Of a stretch of DNA of 64,000 nucleotides, positions 37,691 to 48,797 are shown piece by piece; position 1 is the stretch's first letter, and every line of letters starts with the position of its first letter. The DNA lies in the NCBI RefSeq assembly GCF_902686445.1, contig NC_062213.1, forward strand, positions 10,103,241-10,167,240. Direction: 5' to 3'. This DNA is from Sciurus carolinensis (taxonomy: Eukaryota; Chordata; Mammalia; Rodentia; Sciuridae). Below the pieces are notes generated by a model. It was given only the letters and a program-made list of their open reading frames with translations, was not told the origin of the DNA and made no database searches. The position numbers and the translations under genes were made by a program.

Positions 37691-37762
37691 TTTAAACCAT
37701 GTAAACATTTACTCTTTAAACCATGTAAACATTTACTCTTTAAACCATGTAAACATTCACCT
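37691..37762. repeat. 24-bp tandem repeat x3
   Basis: The unit begins tttaaaccatgtaaacattt. Copies at 37691-37714 and 37715-37738 are identical. The third (37739-37762) differs near its end. The near identity implies recent duplication. Confidence 0.92.
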
Positions 37763-38079
37763 TGGGTTATGAGGTCCCTGGTTCTCAGACATTCTTTTTC
37801 CTATGTTTTTAGACACAGGAAACGTTTGTACCTGACTTTCATCAGTTAGGTTGTTGTGGCTACAGGTAATGGAATATGTAAGATGAATTTTAAAATTTTG
37901 GGTGTTCAGTTATCCCAAATAGCATCTGGTCTGGAAGTAGGTGGGTTTGTGGGTGGCTCAGCCCCTGGGCAATCAAGGCCCCACACAGTGGGATTCTTGT
38001 GGCCTCTCCTTTCATGCTGCAGATGAATGCCACTGCTTTAGTAGCAGATCCTTTTATCAGCAAGCTCCATGATGGGGAG

Positions 38080-38585
38080 GGGAGCTCGATGGTAGGCAAA
38101 GTTGTGGCCCTTAAAGATGGACCTGTCCTAATACCCAGAGCCTGTGAATAGGTAATCTTATGTGGCCAGGGGAAATGCAGGTGGCAGATAGTATCAGCTG
38201 ACATGACAACAAGGAGAGTGCCTGGATGAGGCAGTGGCCCAGTGTAGCCACAAGGGTCCTTACCAATGAAAAAGGGGAGGCAGGTGAGCCAGAGTCAGAG
38301 TGTCGCAGCATGAGGCAGACTTGATGGCTACTGCTGCTTGGAAGATGGAAGCCAGGAAAGGTGTGAAGCCTCTAGAAGCTAGAAAAGTCCAGGAAGCAGT
38401 TGAGCCCTAGAATCTCCAGAAAGGAGGCAAGCATCATAGCACCTCCATTTTAGCCCAGTGAGACCCAAGTTAGACTTCTAACCTATGTGACTATGAGAAA
38501 ATACATGCACATTGTTTTAAACCATTGAGTTGTGGTAGTTTCTTTGTATCTGTGTTCTGATAAAATTTTATGGGCACTGGAATTT
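38080..38585 (+). mobile_element. MLT1-type ERVL-MaLR LTR, sense
   Basis: 'gtaatcttatgtggccaggg', 'tgctgcttggaagatggaag', 'ctccattttagcccagtgag', 'gacccaagttagacttctaa' and 'ccattgagttgtggtagttt' follow the MLT1 LTR from its middle to its 3' end. Diverged. Confidence 0.75.
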
Positions 38586-38689
38586 GAATTTCATATTTTT
38601 TTTACATGACACAACATATTCCATTTAAAATTTTTCAACTTCTTTTAAATAAAGGACAGTTTTAGTTAAATTTTGTTCTTCTTTTTAAT

Positions 38690-39215
38690 TAACATATTCT
38701 TGGTAATTGTACACTCCTGTGGAGTGCATTGTGATATTCAGTCTGTGTGTGCAGCCTGAACAGTCACATTTCCCTGGCCTTGCCATTTCATTATTTGGAG
38801 CCTTTGGTGTTCTCTCTTCTAGTTCTTCACAAAATATGCCAGAAGATTGTCAATTAGTCACTCACTGCATGGCAGGACACTAGAACTTATTTCTCCTATC
38901 TAAACTATTATAGTCCCAGTTTCCAACCCCCTTAACCCCATTTGCCCTTCCAAACCTCTAGTAATCACTCTTCCACATTCAAATCTATTTCTTTTTAGCT
39001 TCCACATAAGAGGACATGTGAAATTTGTGCATCTGACTTATTTTACTTAATATTGTGTCCTCTAGTTCCATCCATTTTGCTGCAAATGACAGGCTTTCAT
39101 CCTTCTAATGACTGGATAGTAAACCATTGTGTTTATATATCCTGTTTTCTTTATCCATGCATCCATCAATGGACATCTTGGCTGATTTCATACTTTTGTA
39201 GTTGTAGTGATTTCT
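38690..39215 (-). mobile_element. Old L1M 3' end, antisense
   Basis: 'aacatattcttggtaattgt', 'cacataagaggacatgtgaa', 'tctagttccatccattttgc' and 'gcatccatcaatggacatct' are the reverse complement of the L1M 3' UTR and ORF2 end. Confidence 0.8.
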
Positions 39216-39342
39216 TGAAGCAGTGAGAGAAAACGCACATGGCAGGGAGCAGGATGGCGAATGACCTCCTCACAAGCCCAATTCATAGGCCATGGCTCCT
39301 TGTCAGCAGATGTGCATCCCTAAGCACTGGGATGGGGGTGTG

Positions 39343-40190
39343 TTTTGGTCAGTTTTTTTATTGCTGTGACTAAAAGGCCTGACAAGAACAATTTTAAGGA
39401 GGCAGGCTTCAGGGACTCTGACCCAGCTGTACTTTGCCTGGCCTCCCACACTTCCCTTTGAAATCATGGTGGAAGCCTCCATGAACCCCTAACTCCAGCA
39501 TCCTACATTCCTGAAAAACCAGCCCCTCATGGTTGGTGCCAAAGTTTGACACCATCTCAAGCAATAGCCAAACCTCTTGAGACCATAGCTGCAACAGCCT
39601 CTGAGTACCTAGGTAGATGAGCGTGGTGTGGCCTTGCTATTGAAGCAGTGTGCTCCTTGGCCTCTTCTCAAAGCTATTTTTACTTGTACACCCTGGAGTC
39701 TAAGATGGGTGTGGTCTTGCCAATTTCTGAGATGCCATCAAGCCATCATTCCTATTGTCTTTGTGAAATGCACTTAGCCTCTCTTTAGTTTCTGAAATCT
39801 CTGCAACAAACCCACCTTCCTTAGCACAGGTTTACATGTGATTTTCTGGCCAAATTGCAAGTTTTCCAAATATTTCTGCTTTCTGCTCCTGATTATTATA
39901 ATAAACTTTACAAAAAGTTGCCAGCAATATCTATGCCACCACCTGAATGCCATGTTGCCTTGAAATTTTCTCCATGAGATTAATTAGTCCATCACCTTTA
40001 AATTCAGCCTCATAGAAAGTCTCAGAACCTGGACCAAATGTAGACAAGTTCTTTGCCACAATTTAACATGAATGGCCTCTAGTCCAGTTTCCACCTCCTC
40101 CTCTGACATTTCAATGGTCCAGTCTTTACTGTCAGCAGTCCTAGTGGCATTCTAATCTTCTGAGCAATTTCCCACCTGTAACTCTTACAG
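39343..40190 (-). mobile_element. ERVL-MaLR LTR piece with internal region, antisense
   Basis: 39343-39400 is the 3' end of a MaLR LTR in antisense ('gtcagtttttttattgctgt'). From about 39400 to 40190 the sequence follows the reverse complement of MaLR internal sequence: 'aaatcatggtggaagcctcc', 'gtgaaatgcacttagcctct', 'gtgattttctggccaaattg' and 'cattctaatcttctgagcaa'. Most of this LTR is missing, suggesting an internal deletion. No open frame of note. Confidence 0.75.
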
Positions 40191-40199
40191 GTCAGAGAA

Positions 40200-40600
40200 C
40201 TGACACAAACAGAGGCAGCACGAAGGCCCCCCTTCATATCCCACATCTGTGGTCATGCCAGAAAGATGTCAGACCTGTTGCTCAGAATAACAGGAATGAG
40301 TTTATCAGAAGAGACGGGAAAGGGGAGAAGAGGATGCTCTCAAGACAGAGAGTGCGTCTCTCAGAGAGGGGCGGGCTGGCACACCTCTCCTGCCCTCCCG
40401 GTTTTATTGTGGGATTCCTAGGGTAGTTCTGAGAGTCCTGCCCAGTCTGTGTTTTGACTTCTAACTAAGCACAGGAACTGCATGGACTGCCTCCCAGAGA
40501 GGACGGTGTGATGGTCTCTGAATTGGAGATTTTAAGGAAATTGGGCCCCTGCTTTTGCTTCAATTTCCTGCCCCCTTAGTCATTTTATCGCCCTTTGAAT
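40200..40600. other. Possible further LTR-like sequence, unnamed
   Basis: The block has a GC-rich middle and 'ccggttttattgtgggattc', which could be an antisense LTR poly(A) signal. I cannot name a family. It could be unique sequence. Confidence 0.25.
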
Positions 40601-41504
40601 AAGCTTCAGCAAGCTTAGTTGTTAGGGTCTTGATATACATCTGTCCTTTAAGGCTGCCTGTGGTTTTCAACCCTTTTCATTGTCTTTTCCCTATTCAGCC
40701 ATTCATGGCTCACTAGCAACCTATCAAAGCCATGGCTCTCTGTCCTTTAAAGTCAGAGGAGTCACTGAGTACCACAGCACTCTGCATCCAGGAAGCAGGT
40801 GTGTTCAGGGCTGTCCACACACAGTCATTTATCTGGAGCAGTCGGGTCCCCTTTTCTGCTCAGCCACATCCCTGGGTATCCTTCACAGCACCTTCCGATT
40901 CCCCCCTTTCAGCTTTCCAGAGAATGCAAAGCCCATTTCTGATTCCTCCTTTCTCCTATGGAATGCATGGTTTATAGGGCACAGTTTGAGTTTTTAGAAT
41001 ATGCTATTTTATATTCTTTGAATACTTTGTATTTTTCTTCAGCAAGTTCACATGTATTAGTAAAAATACTTACAGGAATTGAAAACTCAGATGCCCAAAG
41101 GCCAACCCCGGCTTCTGCTGGCTAGACTGAGTCTGGGAACAGGAGCGTGAAGCTCACGTTAGCTGGACTGTTATTTTCTTCAGATCAGAGATCATTTCTT
41201 ACATAATTTCATTATTTCTTCAATAGAACAGTAGTAGTTTTAGGATACTCAACACATATTCATGCAATGCAGCTGTATGCTAGGCATACAAGATGAGCAA
41301 GAAAATACCTTGCCTCAAGGATGTCAGTCTGCAGGGAGGCAGGCCAATCATGAGACAGCAACATGATACTGCAACAAATTCCGTGTTAGAGCAAGAAGAG
41401 GTGCTTCCAGGAACCTTGTCCCTTCACAGATGGATTCCATGGCACCTGCCATAGTGGCACTTAACATATATCTGTTGAATGAGTAAATGAGTGGGATAGT
41501 GACT

Positions 41505-41650
41505 CTAAAATAATTTGGATGAGTATCAAAAATCACTGGGGAGACTTTAAAAAAATGTTTCTCACTGGGCTCAACTCTAGGCCTATTGAAACAATTGCCA
41601 GGAAAGTGACCCAGGACTTGTCATCCGCAGTTTCCTCTACGACCATGACT
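41505..41650 (+). mobile_element. MER5-like fragment, uncertain
   Basis: 'tcaaaaatcactggggagac' followed by 'aaaaatgtttctcactgggc' resembles MER5 family wording. It is weak. Confidence 0.35.
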
Positions 41651-41989
41651 TTGGGAATCACTGGGCGGTGGATGTTCTTCCTGGTTCTGATTCACCTGTG
41701 CTATTTGCTGAGAGAACTGGGTAGAGAGAGCAGGAGCAGGTTCTCATGGGAGAGGAGGTTGGTGGGCTGAGGTCTGCCGTGCACCTGACCTGGCAGTCTG
41801 AATGCCTCTGCCAAAGTGCGACAGGTTGGGCTGTGGGAGCCAGCGAGGTCTGAAACCTGACCAGCCGCGCTTAGGAGTGAGACCTGGCTGATCCTGGCTG
41901 TGTGAGTTGGCCAGCTGGGTCCCTTCAATCACCAAAGCTTCTTGGGTAAGCAGAGCCTCCCAGGCGTCCTCTCCTCCAGCTACCTGTGC

Positions 41990-42145
41990 ACCGGCAGGGC
42001 TCCACAGTGCTATTTCTCATGGGTCAGAACCATGCTTCCGCAAGGCTGTGAACTACTAGAAGCAGGACAACCTCTTGTTTTTATCTCTGCGCTACACAGA
42101 TATCACTAGCTAATATTTGCTGAATAAAGAACTTGATTATAAATG
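41990..42145 (+). mobile_element. L2 LINE 3' end, sense
   Basis: 'gtgaactactagaagcagga', 'tatctctgcgctacacagat' and 'aatatttgctgaataaagaa' are the diverged L2 3' end. It ends about 40 bp before the acceptor of the last host exon. Confidence 0.6.
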
Positions 42146-42184
42146 ATGTGATACTAATTTCCATTTGCCCTTTTTTTGTTGTAG

Positions 42185-42362
42185 AAGCAAGCCAGTTGAG
42201 AAACTAGAAATAGATCCTAGCAAACATTCCTATCCTGATGTGACTACTATAGTCCAAGAGGGAAAACACAGGCCCAGAAGACTGGGATCCGAACACAAAG
42301 TCGTGCCGAGGGAGGAAGAAGCAGACTTCGAAGATAACCCTGAAGTGCCTCCACTGATTTGA
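42185..42362 (+). CDS. Terminal coding exon of an unrecognised host gene
   Basis: A strong acceptor (a run of T, then gttgtag) ends at 42184. The first base completes an Arg codon begun by the exon ending at 31928, and the frame stays open for 58 further codons to TGA at 42360-42362. The peptide begins [20 protein letters not shown], continues through a basic patch (KHRPRRLG) and an acidic patch (REEEADFED), and ends NPEVPPLI. It has no membrane segment or Cys and looks like a flexible, charged C-terminal tail. The protein is not one I recognise, so no symbol is given. Clean splice signals, matching phase and a following poly(A) signal argue for a real last exon. Confidence 0.75.
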
Positions 42363-42560
42363 AATATCAGGCTGCTGTCTGATTGGCTATGATACGCCAG
42401 GCCTCCTTGCTCAGGGCAGAGAGTCAGTGGCCCTGGTTTATGGGGTAAACACAGAACTATTTATCATCATTATTACTTTTGTGTTTTAACTCCTACTTTG
42501 TACAGTAGTATTCTTAAACAAGTTTGAAATTAAAATGCATATCTTAAATATGTTATAACT
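42363..42560 (+). other. Putative 3' UTR of the host gene
   Basis: About 170-200 bp follow the stop codon before the ATTAAA signal, and no further acceptor is needed. It contains AT-rich stretches such as 'tttatcatcattattacttt'. The exact cleavage site is not visible. Confidence 0.5.
42529..42534 (+). terminator. Candidate poly(A) signal ATTAAA
   Basis: ATTAAA is the commonest variant of AATAAA. It lies 167 bp after the stop codon of the terminal exon, with a T/G-containing region downstream (42547-42575). Confidence 0.5.
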
Positions 42561-42824
42561 CATCCTTTGTCTATAATCAAGGACTGTCTAGTGAAAAATT
42601 GAGTGAAAAGATTGAACTGCTGCATGAAACGTTGATAATAAGTCACAGAAGTGCCTGCTGTTTTATAGATTAAGTCACAGGTAAAAGAGTTGGTTATAAG
42701 ATTGGTACTTCAACAAACTGGTCAAGCTCAGTAGTTAGAAATATAATTTCAGGCCCAATTAGAACACTTTAAAGCAGTTTTAAACAGTGTTTCACTATTT
42801 CTCCTGACACGCCTGCTTTCTCTG

Positions 42825-43020
42825 GTGGCTCAGTGTGATGGCAAAACATGAGTTCTGACATTAGACACCCTATATTTGGTTCCAGCTGAGTCACTCTGTA
42901 AAGACCTTCAACAAGTCCTTCCGATCCTCCAGCCCTAGGGGCTTCATCTGTAACCAGGGGTGGTGATCTTGTCTTGTGGGTTGTTTCAAGATCAGCACTT
43001 GGTCTAGTGCCTGTCAGGGC
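42825..43020 (+). mobile_element. MIR SINE, sense
   Basis: 'cagtgtgatggcaaaacatg', 'gctgagtcactctgtaaaga', 'ggggcttcatctgtaaccag' and 'cacttggtctagtgcctgtc' cover the MIR consensus order almost in full. Confidence 0.75.
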
Positions 43021-43315
43021 TGGGAGCCCTACTCCTCCTCCTCCTGACCCCTCCTCCCTGCTTCCTTGATACCTTTTCTCCCTTTTCCTCTTTCTTCACT
43101 TCTTCCTCCTCATCTGGCCCTTTCTGATCCACTCCCTTCTTACTGGCTGTCTTTCCTTCTTCTCTATCTAACACTATGGACACGAAGCTCATCACACGCC
43201 ACGGGGGAATCACAATGCAGCAGCAATTAAGTCAGACATCCCCAAATTACCATCCAGTAGGAGCTTCCCGAGCCTTTTGTGAGTGTGCAACTGTGCGCGT
43301 GGGATTCCTCAGCAC

Positions 43316-43743
43316 TGTGGCTCGGATACAGTCTGAGGTGTCCTCCCAAAGATGGGTTTGCTGGGAACTTCACCCAGGTGACTGTATTGGAAGGTAGTGG
43401 GACCTTTACAGGTGGGGCCTAGTCGGAGGTCCTTAGGTCACTGGAAGTACTGCCCTCAGAAGGGAGTGCTGTCTCCTGGAGTGAGAGTCACAAGAGCTAG
43501 GGGTTTTAAAGCCCTGAACCTGACCCCTAGGTCCCTATCTGGCTACCTTTATCAAGATGTTACCCCTTCCTCACACTTGTGCTCCTGTCCTGACGTGATC
43601 CCAGCCCGTGTGAGGCCAAACCAATGGGGTTGTCTGATCCTGGACTTTGAGCTTCTAAAACTGTGAGCTAAATAAACCTCTTTTCTTCACAAAGTCAGCC
43701 TGCCTCAGGAATTTCCTTATAGTAATGCAAAACCACTACTACA
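43316..43743 (+). mobile_element. ERVL-MaLR LTR, sense
   Basis: It starts 'tgtggctcggatacagtctg' then 'aggtgtcctcccaaagatgg', has the middle 'gtggggcctagtcggaggtc', and carries the poly(A) signal in 'gagctaaataaacctctttt' (about 43665). It ends near 'aaaaccactactaca'. No TSD was found. Overlapping frames are incidental. Confidence 0.75.
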
Positions 43744-44279
43744 AGGGTAAAAATGTTGCCTCGTAATGATACCATGTCAAGTGGTGATGAGAACTATAAG
43801 GAGAGTGAGACAGGGCAAGGCTTTCAGGGTGGAGGGGTTCTTTTTCAAACAGGGCCTCTCTCTCAGAGAAGGGCTTCCACTAGGCTCTGGTAATGACTTA
43901 TCAGAGAACCAAAATGTATCAGTCGGGAAAAGTGAACCTCTAGAAATAGGATGGGAATGAGGGGTTGGTTACAGGAATGCAGTTTGACACAGATGTGGGA
44001 GGAGCTGGAAGTGAGGGTGGAGAACTGGGGAAAGATGCATAGAGTAGGTGACAATCTGGACCTTGCACAGAATTTGAGCTGCTGACACAGGACAGTGTCC
44101 GGGGCGCTTTGGGAAGGTCTGTGGCAACTACTCCCTCCACTGAGACTGTGCATGTGTTTAGCTGTTGCCCGTGTGGGTTTGTGGCCAAGCTCCCGGGGGT
44201 TGGGCTCGGGACCAGCATAGCTCTTGTTCTGGCAGCTGGTCACACGTCTGTAGCTGGGGACTGGTACGCATAGTTTCCT

Positions 44280-45250
44280 TCTTACACTACCGACTACATT
44301 GTTTTTCTCTCCCCAAACACTTCAGCTGGTGATTGATCCTGGTCAGGGGGCCACCCAACCTTCCTTCCTGCAGTCTATGCCACGGTCAATCCCACCTGTC
44401 CTGGGTTACTTGGTTGTCCATGTACGGTCCCCTCGGAACTTGCGAGTACTAAGAAATGCCCAAGAGCCATCTGCTTTTCAGCTCTGTTCCTCCTGTTCTC
44501 CCACCACCCTTGTGAGCAGCAGCCATTCCATTTTCCTGTGATGGCCAAGTCACCCAGCCAGTATACTACCTTCTTGTCCTGTTGGCTCACTGGACGTGAC
44601 TCCACAGGGGCCCAGCGTTGAAGCCAGAAGGCAGCTTGTCGTCTTCTCTGTTGGTGCTCTTCCCTCTGGAACCCATGTCTCCACACCAGTAGGGCCTGTG
44701 TTGCAGGAAGGGACATTCAGTTGGTGGCCCTGCACTGCTCCTGCTGATGGCATTAATTTTCAGACAAATGAAGTGCCATCTTCCACATCCAGGCTGGTCA
44801 AGCCGCCAGACCACTGCAGTCCTGGCCTGTATTTGATTGCAACAGGAGAGACTCCCAAGAAAAACTGCTGAGGTTTCCCAAAATCTAACCCACGAAGGGT
44901 GAGCAAAATGCAAGCGTTGCATCAATCTACCAAATTTGGGAGCAATTTTTTTTGAAGCAGTGGTAACAAGAACAGATTTGGTAGCTGGAAGTGGAATGCT
45001 TCCATAAGGAAAACTGAGACAAGTGGTCAAGACTTGGGACCAGGGACTAGTTGAGATGGAACGAACTGGAGGAGGCTCATGTGCTTCGGCACTCCAAAGG
45101 TAGAGGTGTTACCTTTTGATGGAGGTCCACCTCCATTTTGGGTTCCTACATTATAACCCAAACTCAGAGGTTCTTCAAAGGGTCCTCTAGGGAAGCTGAA
45201 GAGTGCTTCTTGAAGTGGGTAGCTTACAGACTGGTGCTTGACCCCTGCCA
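44280..45250. other. Possible ERVL/MaLR internal-like sequence
   Basis: Around 44955-45080 the wording 'ggtagctggaagtggaatgc', 'gaaaactgagacaagtggtc' and 'gggaccagggactagttgag' resembles the start of a MaLR or ERVL internal region after an LTR. 44300-44880 may belong to the same element but carries no gag/pol frame that I can recognise. Assignment uncertain. Confidence 0.3.
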
Positions 45251-45254
45251 GGCA

Positions 45255-48200
45255 CATCATTCTAGAAGGCCAGAGGACGGTGATGAGTGTTCAGCCCTAT
45301 GGGTGATCATGCAGATGGTGACTGGTGACTGGAATCTTGGTTTCCATCTGCTCTTCCCAAATCCTTCCTGTGAACCCTCCTGCCCCTTTGCCTGTGCTGT
45401 TACTTCATTTCTTATTTCCAGAAGGCTGCTGTGCTGGTACCTCCCTTGTCAGCACCACCAGGCAAAGGAGGAGGCTTCAGTCCTCCTCCCTGGGCCTGGC
45501 AGAAAGAAAATCTCACCAGGTGTGATGGCCAAACCTCTCCAGCCCATGCATCTTCCCTCTGTTTTCCTCCTGGGCTCCTGAGCTGCTGAGCTGGCCTGTC
45601 CTCATCCCTCTCCATTGCGTCCCCACTGTCCCCAGCACAGCTGCTCACAGCTCTGCATTCCGCTTCCAGCTACCACGACAAGCCTGCTGGCAGTGGGACC
45701 CCCTGCATGTGAGTGGCCTTCAAAGATCAAGAGGAGGAAATTGACAGTGACCACCAGGGGAGGCTTGAGTGGGCTCAAGACTCCAGGCCTGAGCGTGAGA
45801 GCTCCGTCCTCGCTCACGAGATGGCTGCCCCCACTTGACAGCTGGGTGGCAAGGTGCAGCAGTGTGTGTCTGTCACCATCTGCAGTCTGCCACAGCCTGC
45901 TGACACCTCTGGATGGAAAGTGCTCCCCCATCTCCAGTGTGTCTGCCACTGTAGCAGATCTTAGCTACGACGAGCTGTTCTCTCAAACACCTTCTCCTCG
46001 ATGCCTCTTCCTCTTGTTCATCCTGGTGCTTTCCTTGTCACAGAGACAGCTTCTGTTCGCCCATCTACTGGGTCTCCTCATCAGCACACGAGGGATTCTC
46101 CTCAGAGAGCTCACTCTCCTGGTTTTTGCTTTTCTGCCAAGGACCCCTGCGAGTGCCCCCTGGTCTTCTTGCTGTGCGCTCTCCCTGAACTCTGGGGTCC
46201 ACTCTCCTGGCTTCTCTACCAGTAGGTCGCTGATGCCTCTGAATCCTCCACTTCAGGCCTTGGGCTTGTGTGCACAGTTCCCCTCCCTCCTCCTGAATGT
46301 CTCACGGTTGGGCATTGTTCACTTGGGAGTCTTCTTTCTAGTGGTTTCCTGCCACCTCACCTTGTCCTGACTCTTGTCTTGCTTTTGTTCTGTGGATCCA
46401 CTTCCCAGTCATCCAGGGTAGAGGGCGCCATCACTGCAGCTGTGTCCAGCAGTCAGTGGCAATCCTGCCTCACAAAGAACATCTCTGGTCTTCTCCCCAT
46501 CCATTTCTGCCATCTCCTCTCAATTTCCCAGTGTCAGTTGTGCCTGTGCTACCTGCTCCTTTCCCTCTTCCATATAAATGCCCCCTTTGACTGTCACCTA
46601 GGGGAAGAGTCTGAGGATACCAGGCCTGAACCCTGATATGTGCACCACAGCATTTCTGAGACTCAGTGTTGTTGTGTCCACTGACCTGACCTGACCTGTC
46701 AGGGACATGCTGAACTGAGGTGGGTGATATGAGGGTTCTGGAGGTCCAGGTGAGCTCTCCTCAGGGTTGGACAGGAGAAAGGTACAGATACCAAGGTCCA
46801 GAGAGAGAGAAAGAGAGGAGGCCCTGCTGATGGTGGGCAAGGCAGGACAAACACACAGTCACATGTTCCTTAACAAAAGCATCAATTGTTGGAATCACGA
46901 TAAACAGTGGAATCCTTTTCAGAGAGAAATGAAGTTCGACATGGGCCATCATCTTGTCTCAGCTGCTCTGGGAGAGTTCACCAGTCCAGTGCTTCAGGGC
47001 AGAAGTCACTGACCACAGTGACCCACAAACTACCCCTGCAGAACCAGGGTTTTGAAGGATCATGTCACTCACTGCTCCCTTCCACATCAAAGGAAAGACT
47101 TTGAAAGCCTGTTCTGCTTACTGTTGCTACCAATAGACCATTTTGTACTTAGTGAAAAAAAAAAAAAGCAAGAGCATTGTGCTCACAGTTTCTGTAGATC
47201 AGAAATAGTGGCAGGAACAATGGGGACAGCTTGTCCCATACATAAAAGAATTTTTTATGTCCTGAGCCTCAGCCTGGAAGACCCAGAAACCAGGGTGACC
47301 TGAAGCCTGGAGGCTGGAACCATCTGGAGGTGTCCTCACTCAGACCTTTGTTTGATGCTACTCGTGACCAGAGCTCAGCTGGATTGACAGCCTGAATGCC
47401 TACATGCACCCACGAGGGCCGTCCAGACTCCTCCTGAGGAGTTAACTAGTCCCATGTGCCCCCGCTGGGAGAGGGCTCTTGGAAGCCTGTGCCTGGTGTC
47501 CTCTGGACACAGCTCCAGGTAGCTTCTCCTTCACCTGGTTTTGCCTTGCATCCTGTTGCTATTATAAGTCATCTGTGTGCTGAGCCCTGTGAGTCCTCCT
47601 AGCAAATCATCTAAACTGGAGATGGTCCTGAGGGTCCCCAGCACACTCCTCCATCAAATTCCTCTGCCATCCTTCCCCGCAAGTCTTCCTTCCACCATCC
47701 TACCAGTTTCCAGACCTACCCAAATACTCCTGGACAGCAGCAATGAATAGAGCTGAGCCTACATGTATGTTGAAATGCATACTCCCCAACCTAATTTTTA
47801 TTTACATTTTTCTCTTTCATTACAGTTCACGTGCATTACCATATACCTAAAAATTCTGTGGAATGAAATGGTATAAATATATAGATGGGACCTATTTTAT
47901 CATAGGCAAGTAAGTTAGAAATTAATAACAAAAGATAACTAACACTATATTTTTGCATCTAAAATGTGGAATACTAAATGATCCTTTTGTTAAAAGTGAA
48001 AGAAATGAAATTACTGAGTTTAAACGACAATCAATACATCATATATCAAAATTTGAAAGAAGATGAACTTATAACTTTCTTATAAATAAATATCGAATAC
48101 TTTAACAGATGAATGAGTGAATCATTAGGGTGTTACAACTGGTTCAAAAGACAATACGAGAATCACTAGCATGTAGGCAATGACGTTGCTCAAGTGATTT

Positions 48201-48530
48201 CACATTTACAGCTGCAACACAGCCTGACCAGAGGGCAGTGGAGTTGCAGCCGGACACGGTTGCATTGTTACCTGTTTTCTACAACTTCCTCAGTTGTGAA
48301 ATCAATAGCAGAAGGCAGAGATGACACCCGAGCTGTGTCAGGCAGGCCACCCAGTTACCCAGGGTTGCCCCTTTCAAAGCCCCTCACGACTTTTCTTGAC
48401 ACTTTAAATGCATTTATTTTTGAAAATGCCAAATACTAAACCAAACTTCTAATTCAATTCAGAAAGTTAGAAGAGAAAAAACATGGGCACCCAACTGTAG
48501 GGAAGGTAAATCAGTTATAGAAATCAATGC
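45255..48530. other. Non-coding stretch with a long chance ORF
   Basis: 45615-46370 is open for 251 codons on the + strand, but the translation is Leu/Ser/Pro-rich and has no domain. The DNA is C/T-rich, and parts of 46000-46570 resemble old L2 LINE sequence. 46680-48530 shows nothing recognisable and becomes AT-rich after 47770. No gene is called. Confidence 0.4.
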
Positions 48531-48533
48531 ATC

Positions 48534-48551
48534 AGAAGACAATGATAAGAG
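48534..48551. repeat. 18-bp target-site duplication, left copy (full-length L1)
   Basis: agaagacaatgataagag is identical to 55247-55264 and directly precedes the L1 5' end. The outermost bases are ambiguous with the poly(A) and the first G of the element. Confidence 0.95.
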
Positions 48552-48559
48552 GGCGGGCC

Positions 48560-48569
48560 AAGATGGCGG
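48560..48569 (+). promoter_or_regulatory. YY1-type site at L1 start
   Basis: aagatggcgg fits the YY1 consensus and sits 8 bp from the element's 5' end, the same position as in human L1. Confidence 0.75.
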
Positions 48570-48797
48570 ACTAGAGGGTGGCTGCATTTCACGCTGCTCC
48601 AGGACGCAAGATTCAAAGGAGGAGATAGGGAGAGACTTGGGACCAACTCAAAGCCGCCGGGTGAGTCTCTCCCGTTGGGGAGGCGTCCCGGATGGGGCGG
48701 TAGCCCCGGAATGCAGGGAATTTGTGAAGTGGAGTTGCTCGGTGAGACGCCCCTCCCCCCGCTGGAGCGGTAAACACGGACAACTGGGATCATCGTA

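Noticed and set aside
45615..46370. 251-codon open frame on the + strand, the longest outside the L1
   Set aside because: The translation is Leu/Ser/Pro-rich with no domain, splice signals do not frame it, and the DNA is C/T-rich with L2-like wording. A chance frame in low-stop sequence is the simplest reading.
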